Source: Prosopocoilus inquinatus
Lineage: Eukaryota > Arthropoda > Insecta > Coleoptera > Lucanidae
Assembly: GCA_036172665.1 (NCBI GenBank)
Contig: CM069872.1
Location: 58,762,101 to 58,826,100, forward strand
Direction: 5' to 3'
DNA: 64,000 nt
In this document: in pieces, positions 13,031 through 24,671 of the stretch
How the letters are laid out: each line of letters begins with the position of its first letter
Numbering within the stretch: the first letter of the stretch is position 1
Program-made: the position numbers and the translations under genes
Notes under the pieces: model-generated
Database searches by the model: none
Told to the model about the DNA's origin: nothing
What the model saw: the letters and a program-made list of their open reading frames with translations, nothing else

Positions 13031-13830
13031 CTGAAAGTTAATTATTATGTCTCTTTTTTCGATTCAATTTAATTTTACTTTGATTTGATTGATTTAATTA
13101 TCAGTTTGATTTTCTCTTTCCTTTAAACATTCGGTTAAAAATTCGATTTGATTTTGGCTTTAAAGAATTTTTACCTCTTATATTAATCATCGATCGCCAC
13201 TTGTTTTTTTCTTTTTTTAATTACTTACTTTACTTTATTTTATTCGTATTTTAATATAATCAACTGGTTGACCTATGTTTTTTCTCTTATTCGATTTTAA
13301 TTTGTCGTTTTTAATTTTTTTTGGATCATATTTGACGTGTTTTTATTTTTTGCTCACCAATTGATCATCTTTTGTTTTTTTTCTTTATTATTTCCTCGAT
13401 TTGAGTTTTTTTTTACGTTTTAATTCCGTGGATCGGTCGGTGCATTTTGTTTTCTCGTTTACGCGAATTGACTTGGTTTTATTTTTTTAATATCTTTGTT
13501 CTTTTAAATTTAGAGATCAAATTTTTGAAACGATGACAAAATTCGTCAATTTTTACATCGAATTGACTTATCCTCATCGTTTCATACAATTTTTATTTTC
13601 GTCTGTCGATCATCTTGTTTTTTTTTTCCCTTTTTATTTGAAATGGCTTTTTATTTTTTAATTATCAAAATCGATTGACTTTTGTTGTTTCTTCTTTGTT
13701 TTAAATATACCCGATTCGAGTTTATTTTATTTCACATTATCGATTGATCGGCATTTTTCTTTGTCTATAATTCGATTTGACTTTATTTTTTTTTTGTTGT
13801 TGTTGCTCTTCTTTAAGCGTAAAATGATTT
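13031..13830. repeat. T-rich decayed repeat DNA
   Basis: Low-complexity T-rich DNA with recurring CGATTTGA, TTTTATTTT and GATCGGC-like words, resembling both the tails of the preceding array and the sequence at 61.5-61.95 kb. No gene. Confidence 0.5.
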
Positions 13831-14420
13831 TTTCTTTCAACTCACCGACGTCGACTGGAAACTTTCTTGTAACACAGAATTTAAATTAACTTAATTAATA
13901 ACAATCCAAAAAATTAATCGATTGCGATTGCAAAAAAAAAAAAACATTATTTTATTTAGGTTTGGAAAGCACAGTTTCTTTTGAAATTCTCATTTCGTTT
14001 GTGTTTCATTTTGGATTTAATTAAACGAGGATGCGCGCCCCTTTCGATTTTTCTGTCAATCGCCAGCGCTGACCCGAGACTTTCTCGAAGCACGGAATTT
14101 AAATTAAATTAATAAAAAAAAAAATCGAAGTTGGTTCTTGTTCCTGACGAAGCTATAAATCTACAGCGAAACTTTGAGTGTTTTCCCTTCATAATTCTGT
14201 CCGGTTCGAGATTAAAAAAACTTTGTACTTAAAAAAAAAACGTTTGGAATGCACATTTTCTTTTTGAAATTCTCATATCGTTAATATTTCAATTTGGATT
14301 TAATCAACTGGGGATGCGCACCCCTTTCAGTATTTCCCTTCAGCTCACCAGCGCAGACCGGAAACTTTCTTTAAACGCAGCATTTAAATTTAATTAATAC
14401 AAAAAATAAATCGGTTATGA
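13831..14420. repeat. Tandem array, three unequal copies
   Basis: The ACTTTCT landmark within a (G)AAACTTTCT context recurs at about 13861, 14079 and 14364, each time followed by a TTTAAATT-AATTAAT stretch. GGATGCGC-CCCCTTTC appears twice. Unit lengths are about 218 and 285 bp. Confidence 0.7.
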
Positions 14421-14490
14421 TCAACGGGGAATGTACCTAAGCACTTTTCCCATCCCGATTGTTACGTAAGTGGGCAACATCGGATGTCGC

Positions 14491-14592
14491 ATTCGCCACG
14501 CAAAAAAAATCATTAAATGCGTGCATCATTTAGGTGCAAGCACTCGCCATGCAAAAAAAATCATTAAATGAGTGCATCATTTAGGTGCAATA
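14491..14592. repeat. 51-bp tandem duplication
   Basis: CTCGCCATGCAAAAAAAA and its near-identical partner start at 14491 and 14542. Each contains CATTAAATG followed by GTGCATCATTTAGGTGCAA. Confidence 0.9.
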
Positions 14593-17500
14593 TTGGAATT
14601 TCCGTAAAATATTTTCGTCCTTTTGTATTTTCAGTTTTATACTTTTTTTTTCTTGTTTTTATGGCCAACTAGCTTAACGTTAGAGGAATTTTACTCGATG
14701 GTAAGTTGCGCTCAATACTTTCCGCCTTGATCTACTTCTAGTTTTAACGGGAGTTCTCGTTAATTCTATTAAGTAGCTCGTGCACCTACGAACATCGGCG
14801 CGCAAACTTTGCATATACTTTAAACAACGCGTCTCGGAAGGGTAAGGTAAACAAAGAAGAAACTTTTATTTGTAATACTTCTGATAATAAGGCGCAGGCA
14901 CATGTTACGTCAAGTTCTTAACGAGCGTATGTATGCCGCCATTCATGTTTCAGTTGAGCGGCGTATCGTTTACACAACGAACAATTTCTGTTTGGGCGCT
15001 TCGTATAATTTAATGGATGTTGTAGTAGTAGTCGTATAAGGGAGAGGTCGCTCGGAATTTAACGCAAACGTACGTTAAGGACCCCCGGTAAAGGGAACAT
15101 ACTCCGACGAATTATAGGTAGTAACCCCGCCGGAATAGTATAGTACGGTCCTAATAAGCATAAAATGTTTTAGTTTGGGCGGCGGCGGTTCGCCGCACGC
15201 GCTTCGTTCCGCCCGACGTGAAACCGCTCGTTACCGCATGTTCACGCACCACGCTCCGACAGCCGCCCGCCCGTCCACCCTCCTTTCCGCCCCGCCGCCC
15301 CCGAGGGGCGCGCACGCAAAATTATGGACGCGGCGCGGAAAAACGAGCGCCGGTCACACTCGCTAACTCCAGAGCAAATGTATTCTGGTTTGTTGAGGTT
15401 TAATTGTAATAGATGCCATTGTTTTCAGGGCCGGCATTGCAAATTGCGTTCGGATATGTGTTCTTTATTTAATTGCATAAAATACAGGATGTGACAAGGA
15501 AATGCTGTTAGTGTTTTCTATTTTAGCCGCCGCCGCGTGTGCTCCGCTCCGCGCGCGCTGTTATCTCCATAATTTTCGGACTAAAAGCTGTTTATTTTGG
15601 TTTTGTTTCCAAACAACCCCCTAAATTATTACGCCTGGTATATGCATGCATAACGAAGATGATAGAAACTGATGGCGCGAATTGTTAATGCGTGGCTTTT
15701 AGTTTCCGCGCTAATAACTTTTGCCCACCAGACAATTTTAATTAAGGATTTTGTAGTTCAAATCGATTCCCAACCCCAACAGCACGATTGTGCCAAACAG
15801 CGTTTTTCTTCAGTGCTTTAAAATCCATCCAGAACCGAGCAGAATCTTTTTGTTTAACATAAGATTTGAACTGTAAAAATAAGTTTCTGTACACAAAAAA
15901 TTGTTTAGTTAGCATTTCACAAGTACGGTCTTCGACTCAGTCAGGCTTAGTTGGCAAACATGAATTACCATCGTCTGCTTAGCTCGCCGAACAAAGTTCT
16001 TTTCGGTCGATGGAACTTATGCAAAATAAACGTTTTATACAGGGAATTCCATGCTGACAAATAAACTCAGTTGAGATTCTTTTAAAGTAGACTTGATCGA
16101 GTTTAGGATGATGAAAAAACCGTAAGGCTAAACATTTTTGTAACTACCAGTCTTAGACTGAGCTTGGGTTTTCCTCTTTTTTCCAATTGCGGTCTCTATT
16201 TTTAACTCCGACCGCTACGGGTTGTAGCTTTACACACTTTAATCAGAGGTAAACTTTTTCTAAATTTTTGTAATCTTTAAACAGAACTTATTTGTAACAT
16301 CTTGCACGCTCTGTGGAAGGTCCTAAATAAATCCGAAACTGTCAGCTGAATGATTAAAATTGTTTTCTCGTCTTAAACCCGATCAAGTCTACGTTCAAAA
16401 TTACATACTCAGGATGCCATTTTGTTAATTAGTTGAGAATGGTTGGTTGAGTAGAGATATCACAAAATTCGAATGTTTGAAACGACTTTTTTTAACAATG
16501 TACGCCTTAAAATCAGAAAATAGGCAACTCGTCCTGCTTCGGTGGAATCAGTACATACTGTAATAATAAATTGATGCGAAGCTCTTTCTGATTTGCTCGA
16601 TTGGCTGCCTATATCAAACTTTTCAGGGGCGGGGCGGTCACGATTTAAAAGAGGCGCGCATCCCCAGCAGAAATGAGAAGTATTCCAAATTAGGAAAATG
16701 TGCATTCCAAACTTAAATAAAATAAACTGACTCTATTACGTTCGTTGACTATTAGTTTTACGAAAAAATTAGGTTTTTCTCTTCTTTTAACTTTATTTAA
16801 ACTTACCGCGCATGTGCGCAGGTAATAAAGATTTTACGTCGTCGTAAATTAATTAGGACTACCCACGGATGTGGAAATTTAAAAACAAAAAATTTTCTTT
16901 AGAAAGAAATGTAGAAATTTCAATATTTTTAAAGGGAAACGTTTCAACAGAAAATGCAATGAAACTTCGAAGAAATTTCACATTAAGTAAAAAGAATAAA
17001 ATTTCTTTGAAATTTCAATGAATCGTCAAGAAATCAATATTTCAATGGCTATTTTTTTCAGTCACTTAACTTTAAGCTTTGCTTTAGTTTTAACGCAATT
17101 CCAGGACTAATTCAAATGTTTTAAATTTTCAGCAAAATTAGGTAAGCCTAATGTCTCGGTCTCATCATTTATAATTCGGAATTTTCAACGATTACATAAA
17201 ATAAGAATGTTTCTTCTTTTATTTTTTTTTCATAGTTAATTTTTGGATAGTTCTTGCTCGTGAGAGTTGCAGAGGATATGAAACAAATAAAAAACTTTTT
17301 AAAAACGAGCTAAAAGAGTACTTTATGTACTTACTTGGCGTCTCGCAAATATAATTATTTGCTTTATCAGAAGTGAATAACGGAAATATAAACAAATTAG
17401 CCCACTAATTTTTTTTTAAATTTATTCTTTTCTACTTTTCGCATTTTTCTTCTTTTCAATTGAATGATTTTTTTCGCATTTTATTGACTCCTTTTTACAG

Positions 17501-17688
17501 TTTTTGTTTTCTACGAGTTTGTTTTATTTGCAAAATTTTCGTCGGTTTTAATTTTCTTTCGTCCATCATATACTTACATCCATATCTTTCTGTCTTTATG
17601 CTCCCATATTTCTTTTTTTTGTTTATTTTGATCAAATTAATACCTTCACATTTTGTTAGCTGGCGCTTTTTCTTGTTTTACTTTCATA
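14593..17688. other. Unique non-coding DNA with one GC-rich island
   Basis: No gene supported. A GC-rich, CpG-dense stretch lies at about 15172-15365 in otherwise AT-rich DNA. The frames across it are Ala/Pro/Arg-rich composition artefacts. The segment 16880-17060 is rich in GAAATTTC-like words. From 17400 the sequence becomes strongly T-rich. Confidence 0.5.
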
Positions 17689-18412
17689 TTTTTTTTGTCT
17701 AGAATATCATTAAATGATATTCAAAGAAAAGAAAAGGAAAAGAAATTGATGATTAAATTAAATAAAAAACAAAATTTGTTTTTTATTCAACTTAATCATC
17801 AATTTCTTTTCCTTTTCTTTTCTTTGAATATCATTTAATGAATTTCTAGACAAAAAAAATGATTAAGTTGAATAAAAAACAAATTTTGTTTTTTATTTAA
17901 TTTAATCATCAATTTCTTTTCCTTTTCTTTTCTTTGAATATCATTTAATGAATTTCTAGACAAAAAAAAATGTTTGAAGAAAGAAAAGGAAAAGAAATTG
18001 ATGATTAAATTAAATAAAAAACAAAATTTGTTTTTTATTTAACTTAATCATTTTTTTTGTCTAGAAATTCATTAAATGATATTCAAAGAAAAGAAAAGGA
18101 AAAGAAATTGATGATTAAGTTGAATAAAAAACAAATTTTGTTTTTTATTTAATTTAATCATCAATTTCTTTTCCTTTTCTTTCTTCAAACATTTTTTTTG
18201 TCTAGAAATTCATTAAATGATATTCAAAGAAAAGAAAAGGAAAAGAAATTGATGATTAAATTAAATAAAAAACAAAATTTGTTTTTTATTCAACTTAATC
18301 ATCAATTTCTTTTCCTTTTCTTTTCTTTGAATATCATTTAATGAATTTCTAGACAAAAAAAATGATTAAGTTGAATAAAAAACAAATTTTGTTTTTTATT
18401 TAACTTAATCAT
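17689..18412. repeat. Array of palindromic cores with alternately inverted linkers
   Basis: Six copies of an AT-rich palindromic core (AAAAAACAAAATTTGTTTTT or its ATTTTG variant) are centred near 17775, 17887, 18027, 18136, 18277 and 18387. They are separated by two linker types. Linker L carries TTTTTTTGTCTAGAAATTC, CATTAAATGATATTC and AAAGAAAAGAAAAGG. Linker M is longer and includes TGTTTGAAGAAAG. The linker order is L', M, L, M', L' (prime = reverse complement), so the block is almost symmetric about 18081. Nested hairpins over about 700 bp are possible. No gene. Confidence 0.88.
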
Positions 18413-20021
18413 AATTTTTTTTCTTTCTTTCTGTTCTTTATGCTTTCGTATTACGCATTTCTCTTTTGCTTTACTTATCGAGTTAATGTTTCGCATTTTA
18501 TTGGGTCTTTCTCGTAGTACATCGTTTTTCGTTTGTTTGGTGGATCTTCTTTTGTTTTTCTTTCTTCGCTTCATGCCTTGCATTTTGTTGCTGTTTCTTT
18601 TATTTACTTTTTATTACTGACCTTTTGCAGGTTAATATGTTTTTTTTTTGTTTCGTTGATATTATTTTATCATGTTTTATAATTACAGATAATTTACATT
18701 TTACTTCTAATATTTCAAATAATGTAATACAATTAATTAATTTTTTTTTTACATTTCGTAGTTTGGCGTAGTTGGGCTAGTTTTTGTAATATGTTGGGCT
18801 ATGTTTTCCAAGAACAACCTGGCAACCCTGCCTCAACATAGCATACTTCGGTCGTACGGTGCATTCTACGTATTCTATGGCGATTTGTTAACTGCAAAAG
18901 GCTTAAGAAGTATCGAAACTATTCTGTTTTCAAAACGTAACGATCGACATTTGGAGATTTTAGTGAAATTTCCAAACAAAAAAGAAATCTCCGACAACTA
19001 AGGAAATTTCACTGAAATCTAGAAATCTCCACTCTTTTGGCAGTTTTGAAAAATGTTGAAATTTCAAGAAATTTAATTTCAAACGGATATTCGTGGCGGT
19101 TTCCGACGTTTCACGAGCATCTCAGGAACAGGCAGCTTCGCGTTTTAGTCAATTAACTTGTTCCCCCATTTACAGCGCAATAAACTCTTCTTCTTCTTGA
19201 AAAAAAAAAACAAACGTAAGACGAAGAAGCTCCGAGCGATGATTAAAATGTGTTAAAATAAAAAAAAAAACTTTCGGGGGGAACAAAAGAATCGGCTCGT
19301 ATTGGTATGTTAATTTACGTAAAAATCCATTCCAACAACACGTTTTTATGTTACTGTGTACTAATTGATCGTGTTCGTCAATTAGGGGCGGGCTCAAAGA
19401 CGAAACTCGGTTTTATTTAAAAATTAATTTCAGTCTTGGCTGAAGTTAACTAAAGGCAATATTTCTGGATTGCGGACGTGTAAGGGGGCGTACAAAAGGA
19501 CGGACGGTCGGACGGACGAGGGGATGGCTCCTGAAAGCAAACCTTGGCGATTTTAAAACGGTTAACATTGTTAAATTAAGCACACGAACTTCAAAGGTGG
19601 CAAAGCCGTTAGAAGCTGAGCACGTCGATGTCAAAGGCTTGCTTGGCTGACGGCGGCGGCGCTGCCGCGCTGGCCTTATTAACACCCCGGTCACGTGAGC
19701 CTCTGGTAAGCAACAATGGCCCCGGAGACAACATCGCTAATTGCATTGGCTTCGTGCGTCGCACCGGAGTTCCGCCGCTCCGAGGAAGAAATTGCGGATC
19801 ATTTCTAATTCAACAACTCTTTATATTTGCCCGTCGGAAACTTGGCTAAGCCCGGCGGCGGCGGGGAAAACTATCCCTTAATACTAACTACCAAAACTTT
19901 CTCTTTTTACTTACCGCCACAAAGCCTTTACGGCCAAATTCACAAAAGCGAAGGGTTCTCGAGCGTGTAGGTGAAATGTATTGGGGTTGGCTTGGTGGCG
20001 TCGCCGTCGGAAAGTTGGCAC
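18413..20021. other. Non-coding, short inverted repeat only
   Basis: T-rich to about 18730, then mixed unique DNA. A small hairpin is formed by GGAGATTTTAGTGAAATTTCC at about 18953-18973 and its near complement at about 19002-19030. No supportable gene. Confidence 0.5.
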
Positions 20022-20068
20022 GAATGTGAATGTGAATGTGAATGTGAATGCGAATGCGAATGAGAATT
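20022..20068. repeat. GAATGT hexamer microsatellite
   Basis: About seven consecutive hexamers of GAATGT, degenerating to GAATGC and GAATGA at the 3' end. Confidence 0.9.
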
Positions 20069-20205
20069 CAAAGCAAACATTTATGTGCAAGCCAAGCAGC
20101 TCCAAAGAAAATCTATTCAGGCTTAAAATTATTACACACTATTTTAGAAAATTGCAAAAATATTATTAAGCTCGGCCTTCAACCATAAAGCACGAAATTG
20201 CTTAA

Positions 20206-21770
20206 ATGAAATGGTGGAAGGATGCACATCGGGGAATTTCAAGGGGGTCGCAAAGAGAAAAGGGCGAAAGTGTTAAAAATTCGACTGCTTCACAAAAAAG
20301 GGGGTGTACTTGGACGACGATCGGCCCTCGTTGCCAAGAAACCATAGAATTTCACAAGAGGCCACGGCGATTTCAAACAGGGGAATGGGGATGATTGGAA
20401 AAAGAAACAAAGCCTGGTGATTATTACAGAACTTCCCCATGAGCAGGTAACCATCTGGAAAAACGAAGAGGAAATGACTTCGTCGTTACAAATCGAACCA
20501 AAAGGAATTCCAAGAGGAAACGTAACGCTTTCGAATAGAAGAGTACAAGCATTTTTCAAAATCTGGCAAAAAAGGCACTTGGAAGACGTTGAGCCTCGTT
20601 GCCTTCAAAGCAGTGAATTTCATGGGACCACAGCGATTGCAAAGTGAGGGATGGAAGTCCGTTAAAAAGAACAAAGCAAAGTGGTAACAGAATTTCCGAT
20701 TCAAGAGGCACCACCCGGAAGGGCAAAAACGAAACGGACTTTTGTAAACCTTATCGAAACCAAAACGAATCCGAAGGGGGTGCAGAGCAATTCAAGAGCC
20801 CCCAGCGATTTCAATGAAAGGGATGGAGGTCTATGAATGGGGATAACTCTCAAAAACAGCAAAGCAAGGTCATTACAGAGCTTCAGATGGAAAAGGAATC
20901 GCCTGGGGAGAAAAGGCAAAAAGAAAACCAAAAGGAGCCGCGGTGAAATTCAAGAGACCCCAACGATTTCATTGAGAGGGATGGAATCTATGAATGGGGA
21001 TAATTGTTAAAAAGAGCAAAGCAAGGGCGTTACAGAGCTTCAGATGGAAAGAGAATCACCTGGGGAGAAAAGGCAAAAAAGTCAAAAGGAATTCGATGGA
21101 GCCGCAGTGAAATTCAAGAGCTCCCAGCTATTTCAAAGAGAGGGATGAAAGGATATGACTGTTAAAAAGAACGAAGCAAGGTGATTATAGAACTCTTTGC
21201 CAACCTGGAAGAGCAGAAACGAAATGGAGATTTAGAAACCTTATCGAAAGCAAAAGGAACTCCAAGGGGGTGGCAACGAATTCAAAGAGAAGGGTGCAAG
21301 CGTCTGAAGCAGTTCGAAGCACGTCACTGTCGACTTCTGACAAAAAAAGGAAACTCTTGGAAGAGTCGTCATCGTCAAACCACTGAGTTCAAGGGTCCAC
21401 AGCGATTTCAAAGAGAGGGATGAAAGTCTTATCAGTGGGGACGATTGTTAAAGAGGGAACAAGTTTAAAACCCCATCGACGATAAAAAGAGCGAAAGGAA
21501 TTTGAAGAGAGGGGTGGAATTTCCTGAAAAGTCGGAAGCAATGTGCAATGCAGCGCTTCTTGCAATAAAGGGGAGCCTCTTGGAAGACTTCGAGTCTCAC
21601 TACCATCAAACCAGGTGGTAATTTCGAGAGGGCGCGGCGATTTCAAAGTGAAAAACGGAAGTGCATGAATGGGGTTGAATGCCAAGAAGGACAAAACAAT
21701 AGAACGTGTGATGGCAGGGGCAAGGTTATGAACCTTGGAAACCTCACCGATAATGGAATTTCGTGACAAT
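20206..21770. repeat. Decayed tandem array upstream of the takeout-like gene
   Basis: A box GCGATTTCAAAGAGAGGGAT, preceded by TTCAAGAG-CCC, recurs with variation at about 20367, 20633, 20805, 20963, 21127, 21402 and 21637. It is often followed by GAATGGGGATAA, TTGTTAAAAAGA-CAAAGCAAGG and TTACAGAGCTT. Spacings vary from 158 to 275 bp, so the array has been eroded by indels. Several short frames run through it without any recognisable protein. Confidence 0.75.
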
Positions 21771-22001
21771 TTTGAAGATGGTTGGGGGGTGGAAATATTT
21801 TCGTTTACTTGACGCACGCAGGGTTAACTACGATTTTGAAAGTCCGAAGTATAGTTACTACGCGTGTTTTCATAATTTTCTCGACGAAGGTAACGTTCAA
21901 GATAAAACAAAATCAGAATTACGTGCTTTAGCTCACGTTAGGTTTCTCTCCTCTGCTCACATTTGCACTTATGCTGCTGAATCGCAAATTAGTATAGAAA
22001 C
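21771..22001. other. 5' flank of the takeout-like gene
   Basis: Unique sequence between the decayed array and the start codon; it must hold the 5' UTR and core promoter if the gene model is right. I see no strong TATA box with a correctly spaced initiator. An in-frame TAG 12 bp before the ATG closes the frame upstream. Confidence 0.4.
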
Positions 22002-22063
22002 ATGCTGTTATATTCCAGATGTACTTTTGTGGTGCTTGTGGTACTAACAACGTCCGGGTACTC
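22002..22063 (+). other. Signal peptide coding segment of the takeout-like protein
   Basis: Residues 1 to about 20 have a short N-region containing one Arg, a run of Val/Leu (TFVVLVVL), then small polar residues TTSGYS. Cleavage is probably near the SGYS-ES junction; the exact site is not certain. Confidence 0.75.
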
Positions 22064-23073
22064 GGAGTCATCGAAATTACGTGAGTCTCATCCCTTGCAT
22101 AATCTCTTTCTTGCTCTGCGACAACGAGTGATTCACACACCCAACGAAATATTTCAGCCTGGTTCATAAAAACGTGCAGCCGAAACAGGCCTGATCTTTC
22201 CCGGTGTTGCGAAGACAGCGCCAACTACGCCATACCCCATATCCTTGAAGGTAAGCGGCCCCTTTTCCCCCCGTTGTGCCCAATCAAACCCGTCAAAATT
22301 AACACTTGCAGGGGTTGCCGAGTTAAATTTACCGCCGCTGAGGAACTTGAAGGTGCCGAAAATCGGCGGGCCCCCGTATTTCCCTTACGTCTTCGAATTC
22401 GACGGGTGGGTGTCAAAGCTCGAGGGGGCCGTCTTCAACGAATCGGAGTAAGTCGTGTTTCTGTTGCACTTTACGATTTTTTCGGGTTTTTTGGTGGTTT
22501 AGGTTTGATTATCTGAATCTGGTCGAGTACGGAAAGCTGCACTTTTCGAAGCTGGAGCTACAAGGCCGGTACCAAATCTACGGGTTCGTGGGGAACACGC
22601 TCGTGAGAGGGAGGGGGATGGCGAGCGTGATTCTTCGTAAGTGAGGAAGGAGGATTTCTTTTTTTTTTAAAGACGGAGAAATGATTTTTGCAAATTGTGT
22701 TCACTTGTGCAGATGGGGCAAGTCTGGAAGCGATGTGGATTTTTGGAAAGTATCAAGTAGATGGGGTTGATCACATGGAGGTGCTGTCGTCATCGCTGGT
22801 TGCCCACAAAGTACTTACCGTCGAGTACCAATTTGAGAATCTCTTTAACGGGGACCGAATCTTAGGTGGGTGAATCGATTGGAAATGAATGGAATACCTG
22901 AATTGGGGGTTTGTTTTGCAGAAGGGAAAATGAATCGCTTTCTTAACGATAACTGGTGGTTGTTGCTGGAATACTTCGCCCCTCAAGTCCACGAGTTCAT
23001 CCTGGAGGTCATGTTCGAAGTCGCCAATAGATTCCTTGATAGCGCAACGTTTGATGAAGTGTTCCCATTTTAG
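22002..23073 (+). CDS. Takeout-like / JHBP-family secreted protein, six exons
   Basis: Predicted secreted carrier of a small hydrophobic ligand. The takeout/JHBP family has a long helix wrapped in beta-sheet and binds terpenoid or lipid ligands in haemolymph or sensory tissue; this protein's ligand is unknown. Exons are 22002-22080, 22158-22250, 22312-22447, 22503-22636, 22713-22865 and 22922-23073. All introns are GT-AG, 55-77 nt, and the phases join without a break: 747 nt, 248 residues plus TAG. Seen in the sequence: a hydrophobic signal peptide (about residues 1-20, core TFVVLVVL); the family cysteine pair C33 and C43, ten apart, with an unusual extra C44; GVAELNLPPL (58-67); KLELQGRYQIYG (about 119-130); and a C-terminal block with NLFNGDR, MNRFLNDNW, VANRF and DEVFPF. 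The ATG has A at -3 and an in-frame stop 12 bp upstream. Length is normal for the family. The middle is diverged, so the exact paralogue cannot be named. Confidence 0.93.
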
Positions 23074-23095
23074 CTGGTTCTTTAAGAGCGCAGGA

Positions 23096-23101
23096 AATAA
23101 A
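23096..23101 (+). promoter_or_regulatory. Polyadenylation signal AATAAA
   Basis: A canonical AATAAA begins 23 bp after the TAG of the takeout-like gene, implying a very short 3' UTR. Confidence 0.7.
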
Positions 23102-23681
23102 TTCTCTTATTGAAATTAATGCCTCCCCGCAGATTTCAAAACATTCATGCACGTTGATAGTCGAGTATACCGCCTCCAGATACGTTTTCAATTTATTCCG
23201 CATTCAAAGTGGATTTGCAGCAGGGCGAAGTAGAAATAGATACGAAACTTTTTTTCTTTTTCTTTGGCCATCAAAAGATTTTTAGTGGGCAAAGATGAAC
23301 CCTGGTTTAGTACGTGCTTACTAATTGTCTCATTACTGGAGCTCGCTGTACCCTGATAAGTTGTTGCAGATATCGATAATTAATAGCGGCACCGAGGCGA
23401 TCAATCAAGGAGTTGGTTGCACAGTGCATGGAGGACAGGGCGCCGAAGAAGTAGCGTGAACAAAGTGGGAGGACCGCTGTAATTAATATGGCGATGATAG
23501 CCTGGTTAGATAGGTCCTGCGGCTCGCGCTCTCTGCTGCTATAATAGCCGAGAGAGTAAATTAGATCGGGTTATATCATTAGCCGGGATACGGCAGCCGC
23601 GCGGGTATCATGTGATTACAGGGGATTGATAACATCTCTGTTGTAATGCGATCAGGGAGCCACCTATTAATTGGCTCCACG
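23102..23681. other. Unique non-coding DNA, possible regulatory element
   Basis: No reading frame of note. The part from about 23340 to 23660 is balanced in composition and free of simple repeats. It holds several homeodomain-type TAATTA/ATTAAT cores and GATA/TATC sites, for example ATATCGATAATTAATAG and CTGTAATTAATATGG. It could be a conserved enhancer-like element; only cross-species alignment could show that. Confidence 0.3.
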
Positions 23682-24062
23682 ATATTTAACTGTTCGGTGC
23701 ATTTTAAGAACCATGGACAAATTGACGTCCGCGGTGATTAAAAGAATTTGGTGCAAAAGGAACAATTACCCCTTTCCAAGAAAAAAAAAAAAACTCGATA
23801 TTTAATCTATAATTTGGATTTGAAGAGTACTGAAGAGGATTGAAGCTCATGGACATAGAGTACTGAAGGCTTCATTGAAAGGATTTGGCGTAGTTTTCCC
23901 CATTTCTATAAAACTCCACTCGATTTTTAAGGGGATTGGAGATCGTGGGGATGGAGGACTGGGTCTACAATATTTAACTGTTTGGCACATTTCAAGAATT
24001 GCAGTCAAACTGATGTCCGCAAGTGATTGAATGAATTTGGCGTAAAGCGGATGGTTCGCCCC
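23682..24062. repeat. Duplicated ~93-bp segment, 288 bp apart
   Basis: ATATTTAACTGTT followed by GCA-ATTT-AAGAA, TGA-GTCCGC and GAATTTGG-G-AAA occurs at 23682 and again at 23970. The DNA between the copies includes repeated GATTGAAG/GATTGGAG words. Confidence 0.75.
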
Positions 24063-24671
24063 TTTTTCCTTAATTCTTAAAAACAATTAGGTTAGGTTCA
24101 CAAAAAAAAAAAAAAAAATGTAGAAGCGGTTTAGTGTTATAAGAGAAGTGGAAGACGTTCGAGCTTAAATCAACGTCAAATCGTTGGGGAATAAAAATTT
24201 AAAAGGTCAAAAGAGCTTGATGGGACCTTCACCTTTACCAAAGCCGAAAGAAAATTCCCATTTCGAAAATTCCAGTTGTTAAATCCAAACCAATGCGCCT
24301 CAATGCCGGTGGCCTGCCAACGAAACTTGCTGTTATAAGAAATCAATTAATCAAAAAAAAAACACGTCTGGAGCAAGAAAAAAAAATTACCTGACAAACA
24401 GAAACCTCAAGAGCATTGTCTCCCCCAAGAATCAAAAAATTTGGGAGAATCTAAAAATTTGGAATCTCTCAAACTTTTTGGAAGTTCTTGGAAGTTTACT
24501 TTTCGGGTGGGGGGGGCGGGGAGGGGATACCAGATGCGACCGGAAATAATCAATTCCTCAATCACATTCCGCAACCAAAATATTTCATACTTCGATCGAT
24601 TTTGTCAGTTACTAAAACGCAGGGACTTCATAATTAATTGCATCCCACGCGATCAAACTGTGGCTGGTCGG
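24063..24671. other. Non-coding, no gene seen
   Basis: AT-rich with A-runs and one G-run near 24510. Nothing recognised. Confidence 0.45.

Noticed and set aside
15172..15365. GC-rich CpG-dense island as a possible coding exon or promoter
   Set aside because: Frames are Ala/Pro/Arg composition artefacts, no core-promoter motifs are in order, and no splice-compatible neighbours were found.
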